64,000 bases of DNA, taken from contig NZ_JAGGPT010000001.1 of NCBI RefSeq assembly GCF_018613715.1, forward strand, positions 1,043,919 to 1,107,918, in the 5' to 3' direction. Below are positions 28,552 to 37,037 of the stretch, in pieces. Source of the DNA: Chryseobacterium sp. ISL-6 (GTDB lineage Bacteria; Bacteroidota; Bacteroidia; Flavobacteriales; Weeksellaceae). Made by a program: the position numbers and the translations under genes. Under the pieces are notes generated by a model. The model was not told the DNA's origin and searched no databases. It worked only from the letters and a program-made list of their open reading frames with translations. Within the stretch, counting starts at the first letter, position 1, and every line of letters starts with the position of its first letter.

Positions 28552-30102
28552 TTATTTCTTAATCAATTTAGCACCCGCTGTTTTATTCGTATCTGTTTTT
28601 ATCGACACCAGATAAGCCCCCTGAACCAAAGCCTGGGTATTAATCTTCGTCACTCTGTTCTTTGTTCTAACACTCTGAATCTGCCTTCCGCTAATATCAT
28701 ACAAAAGAATATCTGCATCTTTAAAATCAAAACCAATTTCTACATAAGTGTAATCTGATACAGGATTCGGATAGATTTTGATATCATATTTTTCAATCAA
28801 TTGGTCAACCTGCTTATCACCTAATTTTATCATCTTCCAGTTTTCCTTTCCTAATTCCTCAGTGCTTGTTCCTGCTAGTATTATTGAACCGTCTCTATTT
28901 AACTTCAAATCTGAAAGCCTTTCTTCCTTCTTTCTGGATTCTCCTTTTACATGTTTCCGCCATTGCTCGTTTCCATCCTGGCTAAGATAAAGTATCCAAA
29001 AAGTTTCATTATTTTTTTCTATTCTTCCCTCTGCCTGAGTATAGCCACCTAATAAGATTCCTTTGGAGGAGTTATCATTTTCTGAATGCAGCACAGTCAT
29101 TCCCATTAAGATATCTCTGTTACCCAAATTATATGATTTCTGCCACTGTTCATCACCTCTTTCATTTAAAGATATCAACCAAAGATCCGAACCTTCTTCG
29201 ATTCCCACAGACTTGTTTCCCGATCTCTCTGATCTGGATTCTCCGCCGATTAAATATCCCGCTGATGTTAATGTTAAAGTTCTTATATGATCATCACCTC
29301 TACCACCATAATTCTTTTCCCACTCTACTTTACCATTTTTATCTAATTTGACGATCCAATAGTCGCCTTCTCCAAAGTTTTCTGTTTTCTTTGATCCTCC
29401 TGTTTTGCTTCTTGAGTAAACACCAAGTAATGCTCCGCCGTCTTTTGTTGGAATCATTTTCTCTACTTCATCCAATCCTTTTCCTCCTAATATTAACTGG
29501 GATAATTCTTTTCCGTCTTTGTCCAATCGGATAATCCAGGCATCTTTGGAACCATATCCTTTTGAAGCATTCTGTACATTCCCTACCACAAAGAACCCTA
29601 AGTCGGTAGTTTGAATGACAGCTCTTGCTTCTTCATCAGCACCTGTTCCTAAAGTTTTTTGCCACAACTCGTCTCCAAACTCATTTAATCTAATGAGCCA
29701 GATATCGGATCCTCCTTTAGAGTCATCTTTTTTATCCAATCCTTTGCCAGAATAGGAGGTTCCAGCAAGGAGAGATCCTCCATCCTGTGTTGTAGCAGTA
29801 GCAGACAGATAATCATGGTTAGCACCTGAGAAATATTTTTCCCAGACTTCTTCACCCTGTTGGTTAAGTTTGATCAGGTGAAAGTCATAACCGTTGTTTT
29901 GTTTTTGGCCACTAGTTGCCTTCGATTGGCCTTTAGCCTGAATGCTGCTTCCCGTGATAAGGTATTGCTGATCAATTGTTGTGGTAACTTGGCTTAGAAA
30001 ATCCTGTGTAGAGGATTTGATATCTTTCTGCCATATCACTTCCTGGCCAAACATGCTTAAAAATACATGTAAGCATGATATTGTGAAAATTTGAACTCTC
30101 AT
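28552..30102 (-). CDS. T9SS-sorted beta-propeller-like repeat protein (cassette 1)
   Basis: I start at the ATG at 30102 (516 residues); the longer frame would need TTG at 30111. This start aligns with that of the paralogue at 17088. A signal peptide ends near LSMFGQ. The repeats are of the same kind as in the paralogue (GGSDIWLIRLNEFGDELWQK, GTGADEEARAVIQTTDLGFF, GDYWIVKLDKNGKVEWEK). The C-terminal T9SS type A domain is IYPNPVSDYTYVEIGF ... GAYLVSIKTDTNKTAGAKLI and a final Lys-Lys. It is the first gene of the first cassette. Because the paralogues are so similar while the tips differ, this protein is likely a common delivery or attachment component and not the specific effector. That role is inferred. 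Confidence 0.85.
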   Translation of the reverse strand: MRVQIFTISCLHVFLSMFGQEVIWQKDIKSSTQDFLSQVTTTIDQQYLITGSSIQAKGQSKATSGQKQNNGYDFHLIKLNQQGEEVWEKYFSGANHDYLSATATTQDGGSLLAGTSYSGKGLDKKDDSKGGSDIWLIRLNEFGDELWQKTLGTGADEEARAVIQTTDLGFFVVGNVQNASKGYGSKDAWIIRLDKDGKELSQLILGGKGLDEVEKMIPTKDGGALLGVYSRSKTGGSKKTENFGEGDYWIVKLDKNGKVEWEKNYGGRGDDHIRTLTLTSAGYLIGGESRSERSGNKSVGIEEGSDLWLISLNERGDEQWQKSYNLGNRDILMGMTVLHSENDNSSKGILLGGYTQAEGRIEKNNETFWILYLSQDGNEQWRKHVKGESRKKEERLSDLKLNRDGSIILAGTSTEELGKENWKMIKLGDKQVDQLIEKYDIKIYPNPVSDYTYVEIGFDFKDADILLYDISGRQIQSVRTKNRVTKINTQALVQGAYLVSIKTDTNKTAGAKLIKK

Positions 30103-30111
30103 CAAGAACAA

Positions 30112-30527
30112 TTATTAGTTTTTGATAAAAATATATAAATTATTAAACATAAAACAATATTTTATCAAAAATTAACATAAAAAAATCATATCATAAATAA
30201 AGTAATTAATAAATAGCTACAATACCAATTATAATAGGAAAAATAAAAAGACCTTATCATAAATTTTATTAAGATCTTAAGTACAAAAAGATGAAATCTC
30301 GTAAAAATTGAGATTTTATAATATTCATCTTCAAGCCATAAATCTTATGTATAGACTTGAAGGTCTACAGATATTGGTATAATAAATGATATGAGTAATG
30401 TCGAAAACTTGTTGCAGCAGATCCATACTTATTGACGATTTGTTAATTTAAAAGTTAAAATTTGTTAATCGTGGCTTTATGTACTAATTATTTTTGAAAT
30501 TTGTTCTACAACCAAAATTTTATTGAT
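30112..30527. other. Intergenic region between cassette 1 and the GG-leader peptide gene
   Basis: A very AT-rich 416-bp divergent intergenic region that must hold promoters in both directions. On the plus strand TATTTTTG (30489-30496) fits the -7 box, and TTTG at 30461-30464 is a possible -33 box with long spacing (24 bp). No gene was seen. Confidence 0.4.
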
Positions 30528-30668
30528 ATGAAAAATTTGAAAAAGCTTAATAAAGCAGAATTAAAAACAATTGTTGGAGGAGCAGATTGTACCAGACTAT
30601 GTTTTGTAAATGATAAATTAACATGCGTTCCATATAACTCATGTGGTGGTCCTGGACTTGAGCCATAA
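30528..30668 (+). CDS. GG-leader bacteriocin-like peptide with four Cys
   Basis: A 46-codon gene starting with ATG at 30528. The first 18 residues, MKNLKKLNKAELKTIVGG, have the form of a double-glycine leader as found on flavobacterial bacteriocin-like precursors (MKNLKKLxxxELKxIxGG). Cleavage after GG would give a 28-residue core with Cys at core positions 3, 7, 15 and 21 (ADCTRLCFVNDK, LTCVPYNSCGGPGLEP), enough for two disulfides or other crosslinks. Export normally needs a C39-peptidase ABC transporter, which is not encoded in this window. A strong terminator follows at 30757. It could be an antibacterial peptide or a signal. Confidence 0.8.
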   Translation: MKNLKKLNKAELKTIVGGADCTRLCFVNDKLTCVPYNSCGGPGLEP

Positions 30669-30756
30669 AAAAACTATTTTTCAAGCACATATTTCTAAAA
30701 TATTTTCAATATCCGTGAAAAAGTGTTTGAAAATAATCTAATCTAAGTCGCTTTAT

Positions 30757-30786
30757 TAGACAACTATATGATAGTTGTCTATTTTT
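30757..30786 (+). terminator. Intrinsic terminator after the GG-leader peptide gene
   Basis: A perfect 11-bp stem (TAGACAACTAT / ATAGTTGTCTA) with an ATG loop is followed by TTTTT, 88 bp after the peptide stop codon. Confidence 0.9.
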
Positions 30787-31339
30787 ATGTCAATTAAAAT
30801 TTGCATTTCAGCTCTTTACACAATCTATAATCTGTAGCTTTTGCTTTAAATAAATTATTGAACTCCTATACTTAAGATCCTATCAAGGTTTTCAAGAAAC
30901 TGATGCGAAGATAATCCTGCCAGGTCACTTACCTCACACTTTAAATTGTGAGTTTTTTTTTCAATAATTCTCCCAAAAGCGACCCAACTCTAGCCAGGTA
31001 TTTTTAAACACTAATAGAATGTCTCCCAACCATGCACCTTGTCCAAAGCAACGCTAAATTTTTCTTTCCTATTCATAAAAAATGCCCCTAAAAAGTGTTT
31101 AACTTTTTGGGGACAATCCAATGAAGTATGCACCTGTAAAATGGAAAAGTTACTTCGAATTTGAATGTATAAATTTAGTTAATCAAAACTTATACAAGCT
31201 CAATTCCAGCTCAAATCAGTTGTCTATGTATCAGAGTTTTTTAAGGGAAAGTTTTCACTAAAATATTCGTTTACTTTTTTAAGACGGCCGAATCAACTTT
31301 AACCAAATTCTGACCATAGATCAACATTAAAATTACCAG
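30787..31339. other. Intergenic region with one strong hairpin
   Basis: No convincing gene in 553 bp. A hairpin at 31085-31112 has CCCC-T-AAAAAGT pairing with ACTTTTT-GGGG around a 5-base loop and one bulged T. It may be an old insertion-sequence end or a regulatory structure. The minus strand next to it reads a short frame (MNRKEKFSVALDKVHGWETF) that ends after about 20 codons and was not recognised. Confidence 0.35.
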
Positions 31340-31903
31340 TTAACGAGCAGCTTTGATCCTTGATCTCACCGCTTTGTATACCATAATTCCTAGCTGGGAA
31401 AGCAATGTGAAAGCAGTTAGGGGTAGAAAGTACCCCTTAAGAATTGTACTATAGGAAGTCAGTTTGACTATTTCTTCGGTAATCGCATGTTTATCCGTTA
31501 GCATCTTAATAATCCCAATGTTCTCAAGAAGATCAAAAATGCCTGCTAGGACCGGTAAAAGCAAACTATAGTATAGTTTGGTATCCCATAATTGATTTTT
31601 GATCAACAGCCTTGTAATCAAAATTGTAAAGGTTACCGTATACAATAAAATAAAGGGGATGTCGGCATATAGCTCAAGCGAACAATAATTCTCCTGTCCT
31701 TCAATCTGCAGCTTATCAAATAATTGCTGAACATATGCGGGATCATATCCCTTGAACATGGTATCCAGAAGTTGCATTTCACCCAATAACAGCTGAAGTT
31801 TTGGAATGAGGATGAAAGACATCACTATAAAAAAAATAACCATTGGTATGGCGAAGGCCCAAATACTTGTTCTTAAAGAAAAATTTTTAATTTTCTGTTT
31901 CAT
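31340..31903 (-). CDS. Four-helix membrane protein of unknown function
   Basis: The best start is ATG at 31903 (187 residues, MKQKIKNFSLRTSIWAFAIP); a longer frame to 31972 would need TTG. Hydrophobic segments lie at about residues 14-35, 82-103, 115-133 and 147-172. The first loop is larger (about 45 residues, with YDPAYVQQLFDKLQIEGQEN) and probably faces the periplasm. The protein ends in a basic tail (VRSRIKAAR). I do not recognise a named family. It is divergent from the LuxR-type gene at 32036, with about 130 bp of shared promoter region. Confidence 0.75.
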   Translation of the reverse strand: MKQKIKNFSLRTSIWAFAIPMVIFFIVMSFILIPKLQLLLGEMQLLDTMFKGYDPAYVQQLFDKLQIEGQENYCSLELYADIPFILLYTVTFTILITRLLIKNQLWDTKLYYSLLLPVLAGIFDLLENIGIIKMLTDKHAITEEIVKLTSYSTILKGYFLPLTAFTLLSQLGIMVYKAVRSRIKAAR

Positions 31904-32035
31904 TTCGATAGTGTATAAATGCGTTTTTAATACGCTGGTGGGTGATTTTATTTTGCTTTCACTGATTAGCAAATCATTTAAATCTATTATCTTCGCAAAG
32001 ATATTTACTAATGAGATATAAATAAATAGTAGAAA

Positions 32036-32806
32036 ATGACCATTTTTATGAGTTCAGCTAATCCATCCATCAACGAAATACTCGACCAGACATTTAGCGG
32101 TGAACTTGATCCAAAGATGTCCCTTGAAAAATATAGACATGTTGCTTTTATTTTCTCTGTTCTACAAAATTCGACAGCAATCCTTACAGATTTAAAATCA
32201 CAAAAGAATTATATCTATCATGGCGCACTCTCAGAATACCTAGGCATAGGAGAAAGAATGACATCTGAAATTTCAGATCACCTCTGGAAAGAAAGCGTTT
32301 TGAATAACATCCACCCAGAGGATTTGAAATCCAAGCAGACAATGGAACTCCAATTGTTTCATTTCTTAAAAAACAAACCTTTGGATGAACGTTTAAACTA
32401 TTATCTTATAATGAGAATCCGAGTGAGGGCAAAGAATAAGGAATATGTTCCTCTAGAACTGAAAGTATTTTACGCATCGTCCCAAGATAGTATTCAGCTC
32501 GTTTTATACCTGTACAGTTTTACTTCTGTCAACAACCAAGAGATAAGTTCATCCGGTACAATCCTTGACTCAAGCAACGGTAAGACATTTTCAAGCACAG
32601 ACTTTCGCCTGAAAAACATTCTCTCAAAACGTGAAATCGAAGTTTTGAAAGAAATCGCCAGTGGCAGTAAGAGTCAAAGAATCTCAGAGAAACTTTATAT
32701 CAGTAAAAATACCGTTGACCGTCACAGGCAAAATATAATCGAAAAATTAAACGTAAAAAATTCTACTGAAGCTTGTCATGCAGCAACTCTGATGGGTATT
32801 ATTTAA
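32036..32806 (+). CDS. LuxR-type transcriptional regulator with PAS-like N-terminus
   Basis: A 256-residue protein. Residues about 35-165 look like a PAS-type sensory fold (HVAFIFSVLQNSTAILTDLK, with IHPEDLKSKQTMELQLFHFL resembling the IHPED turn of PAS domains). The C-terminal 60 residues are a GerE/LuxR HTH: LSKREIEVLKEIASG, ISEKLYISKNTVDRHRQNII, EKLNVKNSTEA. This architecture is common in flavobacterial regulators. It has no receiver domain, so it is probably controlled by a ligand or partner bound to the PAS domain. The divergent membrane protein gene at 31340 is a possible target. The effector is unknown. Confidence 0.88.
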   Translation: MTIFMSSANPSINEILDQTFSGELDPKMSLEKYRHVAFIFSVLQNSTAILTDLKSQKNYIYHGALSEYLGIGERMTSEISDHLWKESVLNNIHPEDLKSKQTMELQLFHFLKNKPLDERLNYYLIMRIRVRAKNKEYVPLELKVFYASSQDSIQLVLYLYSFTSVNNQEISSSGTILDSSNGKTFSSTDFRLKNILSKREIEVLKEIASGSKSQRISEKLYISKNTVDRHRQNIIEKLNVKNSTEACHAATLMGII

Positions 32807-32872
32807 GGCAAGCTCGATAATGTCCACGCCCAACCCCATACATTATAAAGATTAAGAATTAACAGGCTAGCA

Positions 32873-33451
32873 TCAATTTGACAGACCTTTTCGGACCCTG
32901 GTCAATGTTTCCCGGGTTATGCCAAGGTATGAGGCAATTTGACTAGTAGGAAATCTTTGAACAAGCTGAGGGTACAAAAGCGAAAAGTTTTCATATCGTT
33001 TCAATGCGCTGAGATGTATCGCATGATCCCTACGCCTTTGCGTGGCAATATGATGATTTTGATTGATATACCAGAACATTTCCTTAAAAGCAGGAATCTC
33101 CAGGATCACCTCGAATTTATCTCGCGGTACAGCAAGTAGTTCAGAATTCTCATTGGCCTCAATAAAAAAATCGGACGGCTTCCGGCTCATGTAGCTCTTC
33201 ATGTTGACTGCCCACCAGTCCTCAATATAAAACTGGAGGATATGATCGGTACCATTCTCATCCATACTGAACAGACGTAACGCTCCCTTGACTACGAATC
33301 CAGCATATTCATTGATCTGCCCTTCTTTAAGAAAATAATGTTTCTTTTTTATTTTTATTGGCACCATTAATGCCTCTATTTCCAGCTTTTCGTCGCTGGA
33401 GAGCCTGGTAATGCTATTGCGTTCGATGTAATCAAAAAATTTATTAAACAT
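32873..33451 (-). CDS. Crp/Fnr-family transcriptional regulator
   Basis: A 192-residue protein with a cyclic-nucleotide-binding-like beta-roll at about residues 20-115 (KKHYFLKEGQINEYAGFVVK, GALRLFSMDENGTDHILQFY). A dimerisation helix follows, then a short C-terminal HTH (FPTSQIASYLGITRETLTRV). The typical cAMP phosphate-binding residues are not evident, as in most flavobacterial members, so the ligand is unknown. This subfamily is common next to oxidoreductase genes, and two SDR genes lie upstream on the same strand, about 380 bp away. It is unrelated to the Crp/Fnr remnant at 6802. Confidence 0.88.
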   Translation of the reverse strand: MFNKFFDYIERNSITRLSSDEKLEIEALMVPIKIKKKHYFLKEGQINEYAGFVVKGALRLFSMDENGTDHILQFYIEDWWAVNMKSYMSRKPSDFFIEANENSELLAVPRDKFEVILEIPAFKEMFWYINQNHHIATQRRRDHAIHLSALKRYENFSLLYPQLVQRFPTSQIASYLGITRETLTRVRKGLSN

Positions 33452-33829
33452 TCTTTAATTGTACTCTTTTTTATTAAACGGCGACATGACATCAGGCAAA
33501 GTTAGGATTTTTCACCGAATACACTTTAAGGTTGTTTTAGACACTACAAGATATTTAACTCCATTTATTTCTATTTTTGTTTAGTTTATCAGTGCTTAGT
33601 AAAACACCCGGAGTCAATATTTTTGTAAGTGATTTAATCTGGTCATGCCAGGGAATGAAACTTAGTAGGTTTTGGGCGACAGGCTGATTTACTTTAATTT
33701 TTATAAATTATAATGTTATTTCGCAAACCATGAATAATCGAGTTTACGATGGGTAATCCAATAAACCCTCAAACTGTCCGTTCGAAGGTTCATTGGTAAA
33801 ATACCTTTTGTCTTGCTTATTCTTCTATC
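33452..33829. other. Intergenic region with no recognised gene
   Basis: A 378-bp gap between the end of the SDR operon and the start of the Crp/Fnr gene, all on the minus strand. It probably contains the Crp/Fnr promoter. No clear promoter box, terminator hairpin or short gene was recognised. Confidence 0.35.
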
Positions 33830-34600
33830 TTATTTCATCATACTGATGTTGGTGAGGCCACCATCGGAAAGAATTTCTGTACCTACTATAAAAGATGAAT
33901 CATCAGAGGCTAAAAATACAGCAGCATTTCCGATATCAGAAGGCAGCCCTTGCCTTCCAACTGGTGTAATATCGATCCACATCTTCTTAACCTGATCCAA
34001 TTGCTCTTGCGGAACTATTTTCCCAAAAACCGGAGTATCGATCGATCCCGGTGATAGTGTATTCACTCTTATTTTTCTATGGAGTAAATCCAAAGATAAA
34101 CCCTTGGCAAGTGATATCACAGCTGCTTTTGCTGCTGCGTAAATGGTCATGCCAGGTGCGGCGCGGTGGACAGCACTAGATCCGATCAAAATTATCGATG
34201 CACCGTCATTGAGGTAAGGGAGCGATCTTTGGACAGTGAAGTACGTGCTTTTCAGGTTGAGATCCATGTAGCTATCATAGTTCTCCTCGGTGACATCATT
34301 GATTGCGGCCATTGGCATACCATCAACAATACCTCCGGCATTTACAACAAGTACATCGATCTTGCCAAACCGCTCACTAGTCTTGTTGAAAATATTTTCC
34401 AGATCCCTGTTAACCGTTACATCTCCTGTTACACCCAGAAAACCCGTACCCAATTCCATAACTGAACGGTCTAATGTTTCCTGATTTCTGCCGGTAACTA
34501 CCCCCACTGCACCTTCATTTTTGAAAGCTTCCGCAATTCCGAAGCCTATTCCACTGTTACCGCCTGTAATGACAGCAACTTTATTCTTTAGTTTGTTCAT
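33830..34600 (-). CDS. SDR-family NAD(P)-dependent oxidoreductase
   Basis: A 256-residue classical short-chain dehydrogenase. The cofactor motif TGGNSGIG lies at residues 12-19, NAG at about 88-90, and the catalytic residues are Ser141/142, Tyr154 and Lys158 (YAAAK). The C-terminal DDSSFIVGTEILSDGGLTN is the normal SDR end. The TGR at 36-38 after the second strand suggests NADP preference. It lies 15 bp downstream of another SDR gene, so the two form an operon, apparently under the divergent HxlR-type regulator at 35478. The substrate cannot be assigned; such pairs often reduce aldehydes, ketones or quinones under stress. Confidence 0.92.
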   Translation of the reverse strand: MNKLKNKVAVITGGNSGIGFGIAEAFKNEGAVGVVTGRNQETLDRSVMELGTGFLGVTGDVTVNRDLENIFNKTSERFGKIDVLVVNAGGIVDGMPMAAINDVTEENYDSYMDLNLKSTYFTVQRSLPYLNDGASIILIGSSAVHRAAPGMTIYAAAKAAVISLAKGLSLDLLHRKIRVNTLSPGSIDTPVFGKIVPQEQLDQVKKMWIDITPVGRQGLPSDIGNAAVFLASDDSSFIVGTEILSDGGLTNISMMK

Positions 34601-34615
34601 TTCTTTTTATCTTAA

Positions 34616-35371
34616 TTATATTCCGTAGATACCTCCTGAAACGGAAATCTTTTCTCCGGTAATCCATGCAGCCTCGTCAGAGGCAAGGAATACGGCTACT
34701 TTTGCTATATCTTCCGGCCGCCCGGTACGCCCTAGCGGTGTAGTGGCAACTAATCTGGCTTCAAAATCGCTTCCGATAAATCCTGCACTATGCGAACCTT
34801 CTGTTTCCACCACGCCTGGCAAAATAGAATTGATACGGATATTTCTTCCACTGAACTCTTTAGATAACGCAATGGTAACGGCATCTAATGCTGCCTTGGT
34901 TGCAGAATATACACTCCCCGTCGGTAAAGGGGTATTACTTGCACCCGAGCTAATATTGATAATATTACCACCCTGATCGCCAAAAAGCTTGACCGCACCT
35001 TGAATGGCCAGGATCGAGCCTAAAACGTTGGTATTGAACTGATGATGAAACGACTCTTCTGTTACCTTCTCAATAGGTAAGTACTGGTATATCCCCGCAT
35101 TATTTACCAGGATATCCAATGTGCCGAAAGTATTTTTTGTTTCTTCAAATAGCCTGGCTACATCAGCCTGGTTTGATACATCACCCTGTAGAGCAACAGC
35201 AGTTCCTCCATTATCTTCAATTGTTTTGACAACTTTATCGGCGTCTTTTTTGCTTGATACATAATTTACAACCAACTTCGCCCCTTCTCTGGCAAAATGA
35301 CGGGCAATTGAAGCCCCTATACCTTTTGATGCACCCGTGACGATTGCTACCTTGTTTTTTAATCTGCTCAT
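34616..35371 (-). CDS. SDR-family oxidoreductase
   Basis: A 251-residue classical SDR with TGASKGIG at residues 12-19, NNAG at 90-93, Ser141/142, and YSATK giving Tyr155 and Lys159. It ends with DEAAWITGEKISVSGGIYG. It resembles 3-oxoacyl-ACP-reductase-like or glucose-dehydrogenase-like SDRs, but the substrate is not predictable. It is the first gene of a two-gene operon and is divergent from the HxlR-type gene. The intergenic region carries repeated GTTAC/GTAAC half-sites, so derepression by that regulator is likely. Confidence 0.92.
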   Translation of the reverse strand: MSRLKNKVAIVTGASKGIGASIARHFAREGAKLVVNYVSSKKDADKVVKTIEDNGGTAVALQGDVSNQADVARLFEETKNTFGTLDILVNNAGIYQYLPIEKVTEESFHHQFNTNVLGSILAIQGAVKLFGDQGGNIINISSGASNTPLPTGSVYSATKAALDAVTIALSKEFSGRNIRINSILPGVVETEGSHSAGFIGSDFEARLVATTPLGRTGRPEDIAKVAVFLASDEAAWITGEKISVSGGIYGI

Positions 35372-35407
35372 TTTTATTGATTATTGAATTATTGAGCGGC
35401 AAAGTTA

Positions 35408-35475
35408 GGTTACGAAAATATATTTTAGTTACTTTGTTTCAAAAAGTAACAGTAACCTCTAGGTAACAAAGTAAC
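35408..35475. promoter_or_regulatory. Candidate HxlR operator between SDR operon and regulator gene
   Basis: The divergent region holds a perfect 7-bp inverted repeat, GTTACTT (35428-35434) and AAGTAAC (35444-35450). More half-sites lie at GGTTAC (35408-35413), AGTAACC (35451-35457), GGTAAC (35462-35467) and AAAGTAAC (35468-35475). The clustering just ahead of the regulator start at 35478 suggests autoregulation and control of the SDR genes. Confidence 0.65.
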
Positions 35476-35477
35476 AT

Positions 35478-35828
35478 ATGGAGTGTAAACCAATTGATCA
35501 AAATGATCGTAAAAAAGAAATGATGGCTATCCATGATGCCATGGATGTGTTGAGCGGAAAATGGAAAATCTACATCATCTCATCTATATGCCACTACAAT
35601 AAACGGAGATTTTCCGACATTTTGAATGACGTCGTCGGAATTTCAAATAAAATGCTCAGTAAGGAACTAAAAGAGTTGGAGTTCAACAAACTTGTAAAAA
35701 GAACAGTTTTGGATACACATCCTGTTACCGTACTGTATGAACTTACCAAGCACGGCAAGACGCTACAGACCATTATCAACAATTTGACAGACTGGGGACT
35801 TCAGCACCGAAAGGAGATTATAGGATAG
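35478..35828 (+). CDS. HxlR-family (winged-helix) transcriptional regulator
   Basis: A 116-residue protein with the HxlR signature: an N-terminal Cys (residue 3, MECKPI), DVLSGKWKIYIISSICHYNK, RFSDILNDVVGISNKMLSKE, then LKELEFNKLVKRT and the wing YELTKHGKTLQTIINNL. HxlR proteins bind DNA as dimers and often sense aldehydes, quinones or oxidants through the N-terminal Cys. It is divergent from two SDR genes, the usual arrangement for such a sensor and its detoxifying enzymes. The half-sites at 35408-35475 are candidate binding sites. Confidence 0.93.
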   Translation: MECKPIDQNDRKKEMMAIHDAMDVLSGKWKIYIISSICHYNKRRFSDILNDVVGISNKMLSKELKELEFNKLVKRTVLDTHPVTVLYELTKHGKTLQTIINNLTDWGLQHRKEIIG

Positions 35829-35935
35829 AACAGCATATTAAAAAATTGTATAGAATTCGTCTCGTTAAAAAAATAAAGCTCATAAGACGATCTAAAAAAA
35901 ATTATAATTGCTATTTTTGATTAAACTACCCTATT

Positions 35936-36772
35936 ATGAAAATCTACATTTTTATTTTTTGTGCGTTCTTTTCAATTGGAACTTTTGCTCAGGGAACTCA
36001 GACCGGTAAAGAGGATATGCTCCAAAAAACCAACGGAGAAATACTCAAAGGCAAAATACTGCGCATCACGGATAACGACATTACGTTTGTTTATGCTGGA
36101 GAAACTGCAGAGTATGTGATTAAAAAGACTGATGTATCCAAAATCGTTCATTCAAGTGGACGTGTTGAAGACTTTGCTGGAAACAGCACGGTACAGGTAC
36201 GTCAGAAAGAGCCCGTATCGATGGTAGCCAGCCCAAGCGAGCACCACAACCGGATTGCCATCCTTCCCTTTACCTTCCTGATGGACAATCAACAAGGTGC
36301 CGAAGAAATAGGTATCAAAGCACAGCAAGACGCCTATGCTTTTCTATCTCAGCATTCCATGGGATATAAGATTATTGATCCGCGAACAACTAATTCAACC
36401 TTAATACAAGCAGGGGTAACCCGTGAGAAAATGATCGGTTTTAGTATGAAGAACCTCGCTGATATTTTAGGTACGGAGTATATTATAGAGGGTACTATAA
36501 GCCAAGCAAAGGGGTACATGACCAGTTCTACTATTGGCAGAAGTAGCACTACTATCAAGGGAGATGGAGGCAAGATCAAAGAAACAGGTGTTGGCTCATC
36601 AACCAGTGACAGTGCACAGCAGTATGATGTCACTGTTATGCTCCAGATTTACATGGACAATAATGTAAGCATTTACAACAACAGTCATAAAGCATTTTGG
36701 CCAACCACGGATGGTTCTTACACTGCTCCATTGGAATATGTTTTGAAACGATCTCCTCTGTATACCAAATAA
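35936..36772 (+). CDS. Exported protein with TolB-N/CsgG-like domain, function unknown
   Basis: A 278-residue protein with a signal peptide (MKIYIFIFCAFFSIGTFAQG, cleavage near FAQ). Residues 28-80 (TNGEILKGKILRITDNDITF, with VIKKTDVSKIVHSSGR) form a small beta domain found in flavobacterial exported proteins. From about residue 103 the protein reads RIAILPFTFL...GYKIIDPRTTNSTLIQAGVT...LADILGTEYIIEGTISQAKG. This matches the N-terminal fold of CsgG/TolB-like periplasmic proteins (IAVLPF...LGADYVIxGTI). It probably acts in the periplasm or at the outer membrane. The gene stands alone, with no close co-directional partner. Confidence 0.7.
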   Translation: MKIYIFIFCAFFSIGTFAQGTQTGKEDMLQKTNGEILKGKILRITDNDITFVYAGETAEYVIKKTDVSKIVHSSGRVEDFAGNSTVQVRQKEPVSMVASPSEHHNRIAILPFTFLMDNQQGAEEIGIKAQQDAYAFLSQHSMGYKIIDPRTTNSTLIQAGVTREKMIGFSMKNLADILGTEYIIEGTISQAKGYMTSSTIGRSSTTIKGDGGKIKETGVGSSTSDSAQQYDVTVMLQIYMDNNVSIYNNSHKAFWPTTDGSYTAPLEYVLKRSPLYTK

Positions 36773-36983
36773 CGAATATTTCGACTTCTAGAAAATGCAA
36801 GTAACCCAACCTATAAACTAATTTCAACAAATTACTTTGAAATCCTGAAGATTGTTGGAAGTTTAATCGCCCAATGAATTACGGTAATGAACTCAACCAT
36901 TATAAAACAGGACTTTTGGAATTCGAAGCCATAAGAATTTTCTGCGGTACATGTACTGTTGGTTGCCGGCGGCGTAATTAGTT

Positions 36984-37010
36984 GTTCTCTTTGTTTTTGT
37001 AAAACAAAGA
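36984..37010 (-). terminator. Hairpin downstream of the membrane protein gene at 37038
   Basis: A 12-bp inverted repeat (TCTCTTTGTTTT / AAAACAAAGAGA, loop TGT) lies 27 bp past the stop of the minus-strand gene. There is no long T-tract, so termination strength is uncertain. Confidence 0.5.
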
Positions 37011-37037
37011 GAGGAATTCCTGCGTATCCTTTTTTCT

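Noticed and set aside
9133..30102. Type VI secretion locus carrying RHS effectors
   Set aside because: No Hcp, VgrG, PAAR, TssB/C or other T6SS genes occur in the window, and the RHS, shell and first-gene proteins all have export signals. T9SS sorting domains point to a different route.
31085..31112. Insertion-sequence end at the CCCC...GGGG hairpin
   Set aside because: A single hairpin without a matching copy elsewhere in the window and without a transposase remnant is not enough evidence.
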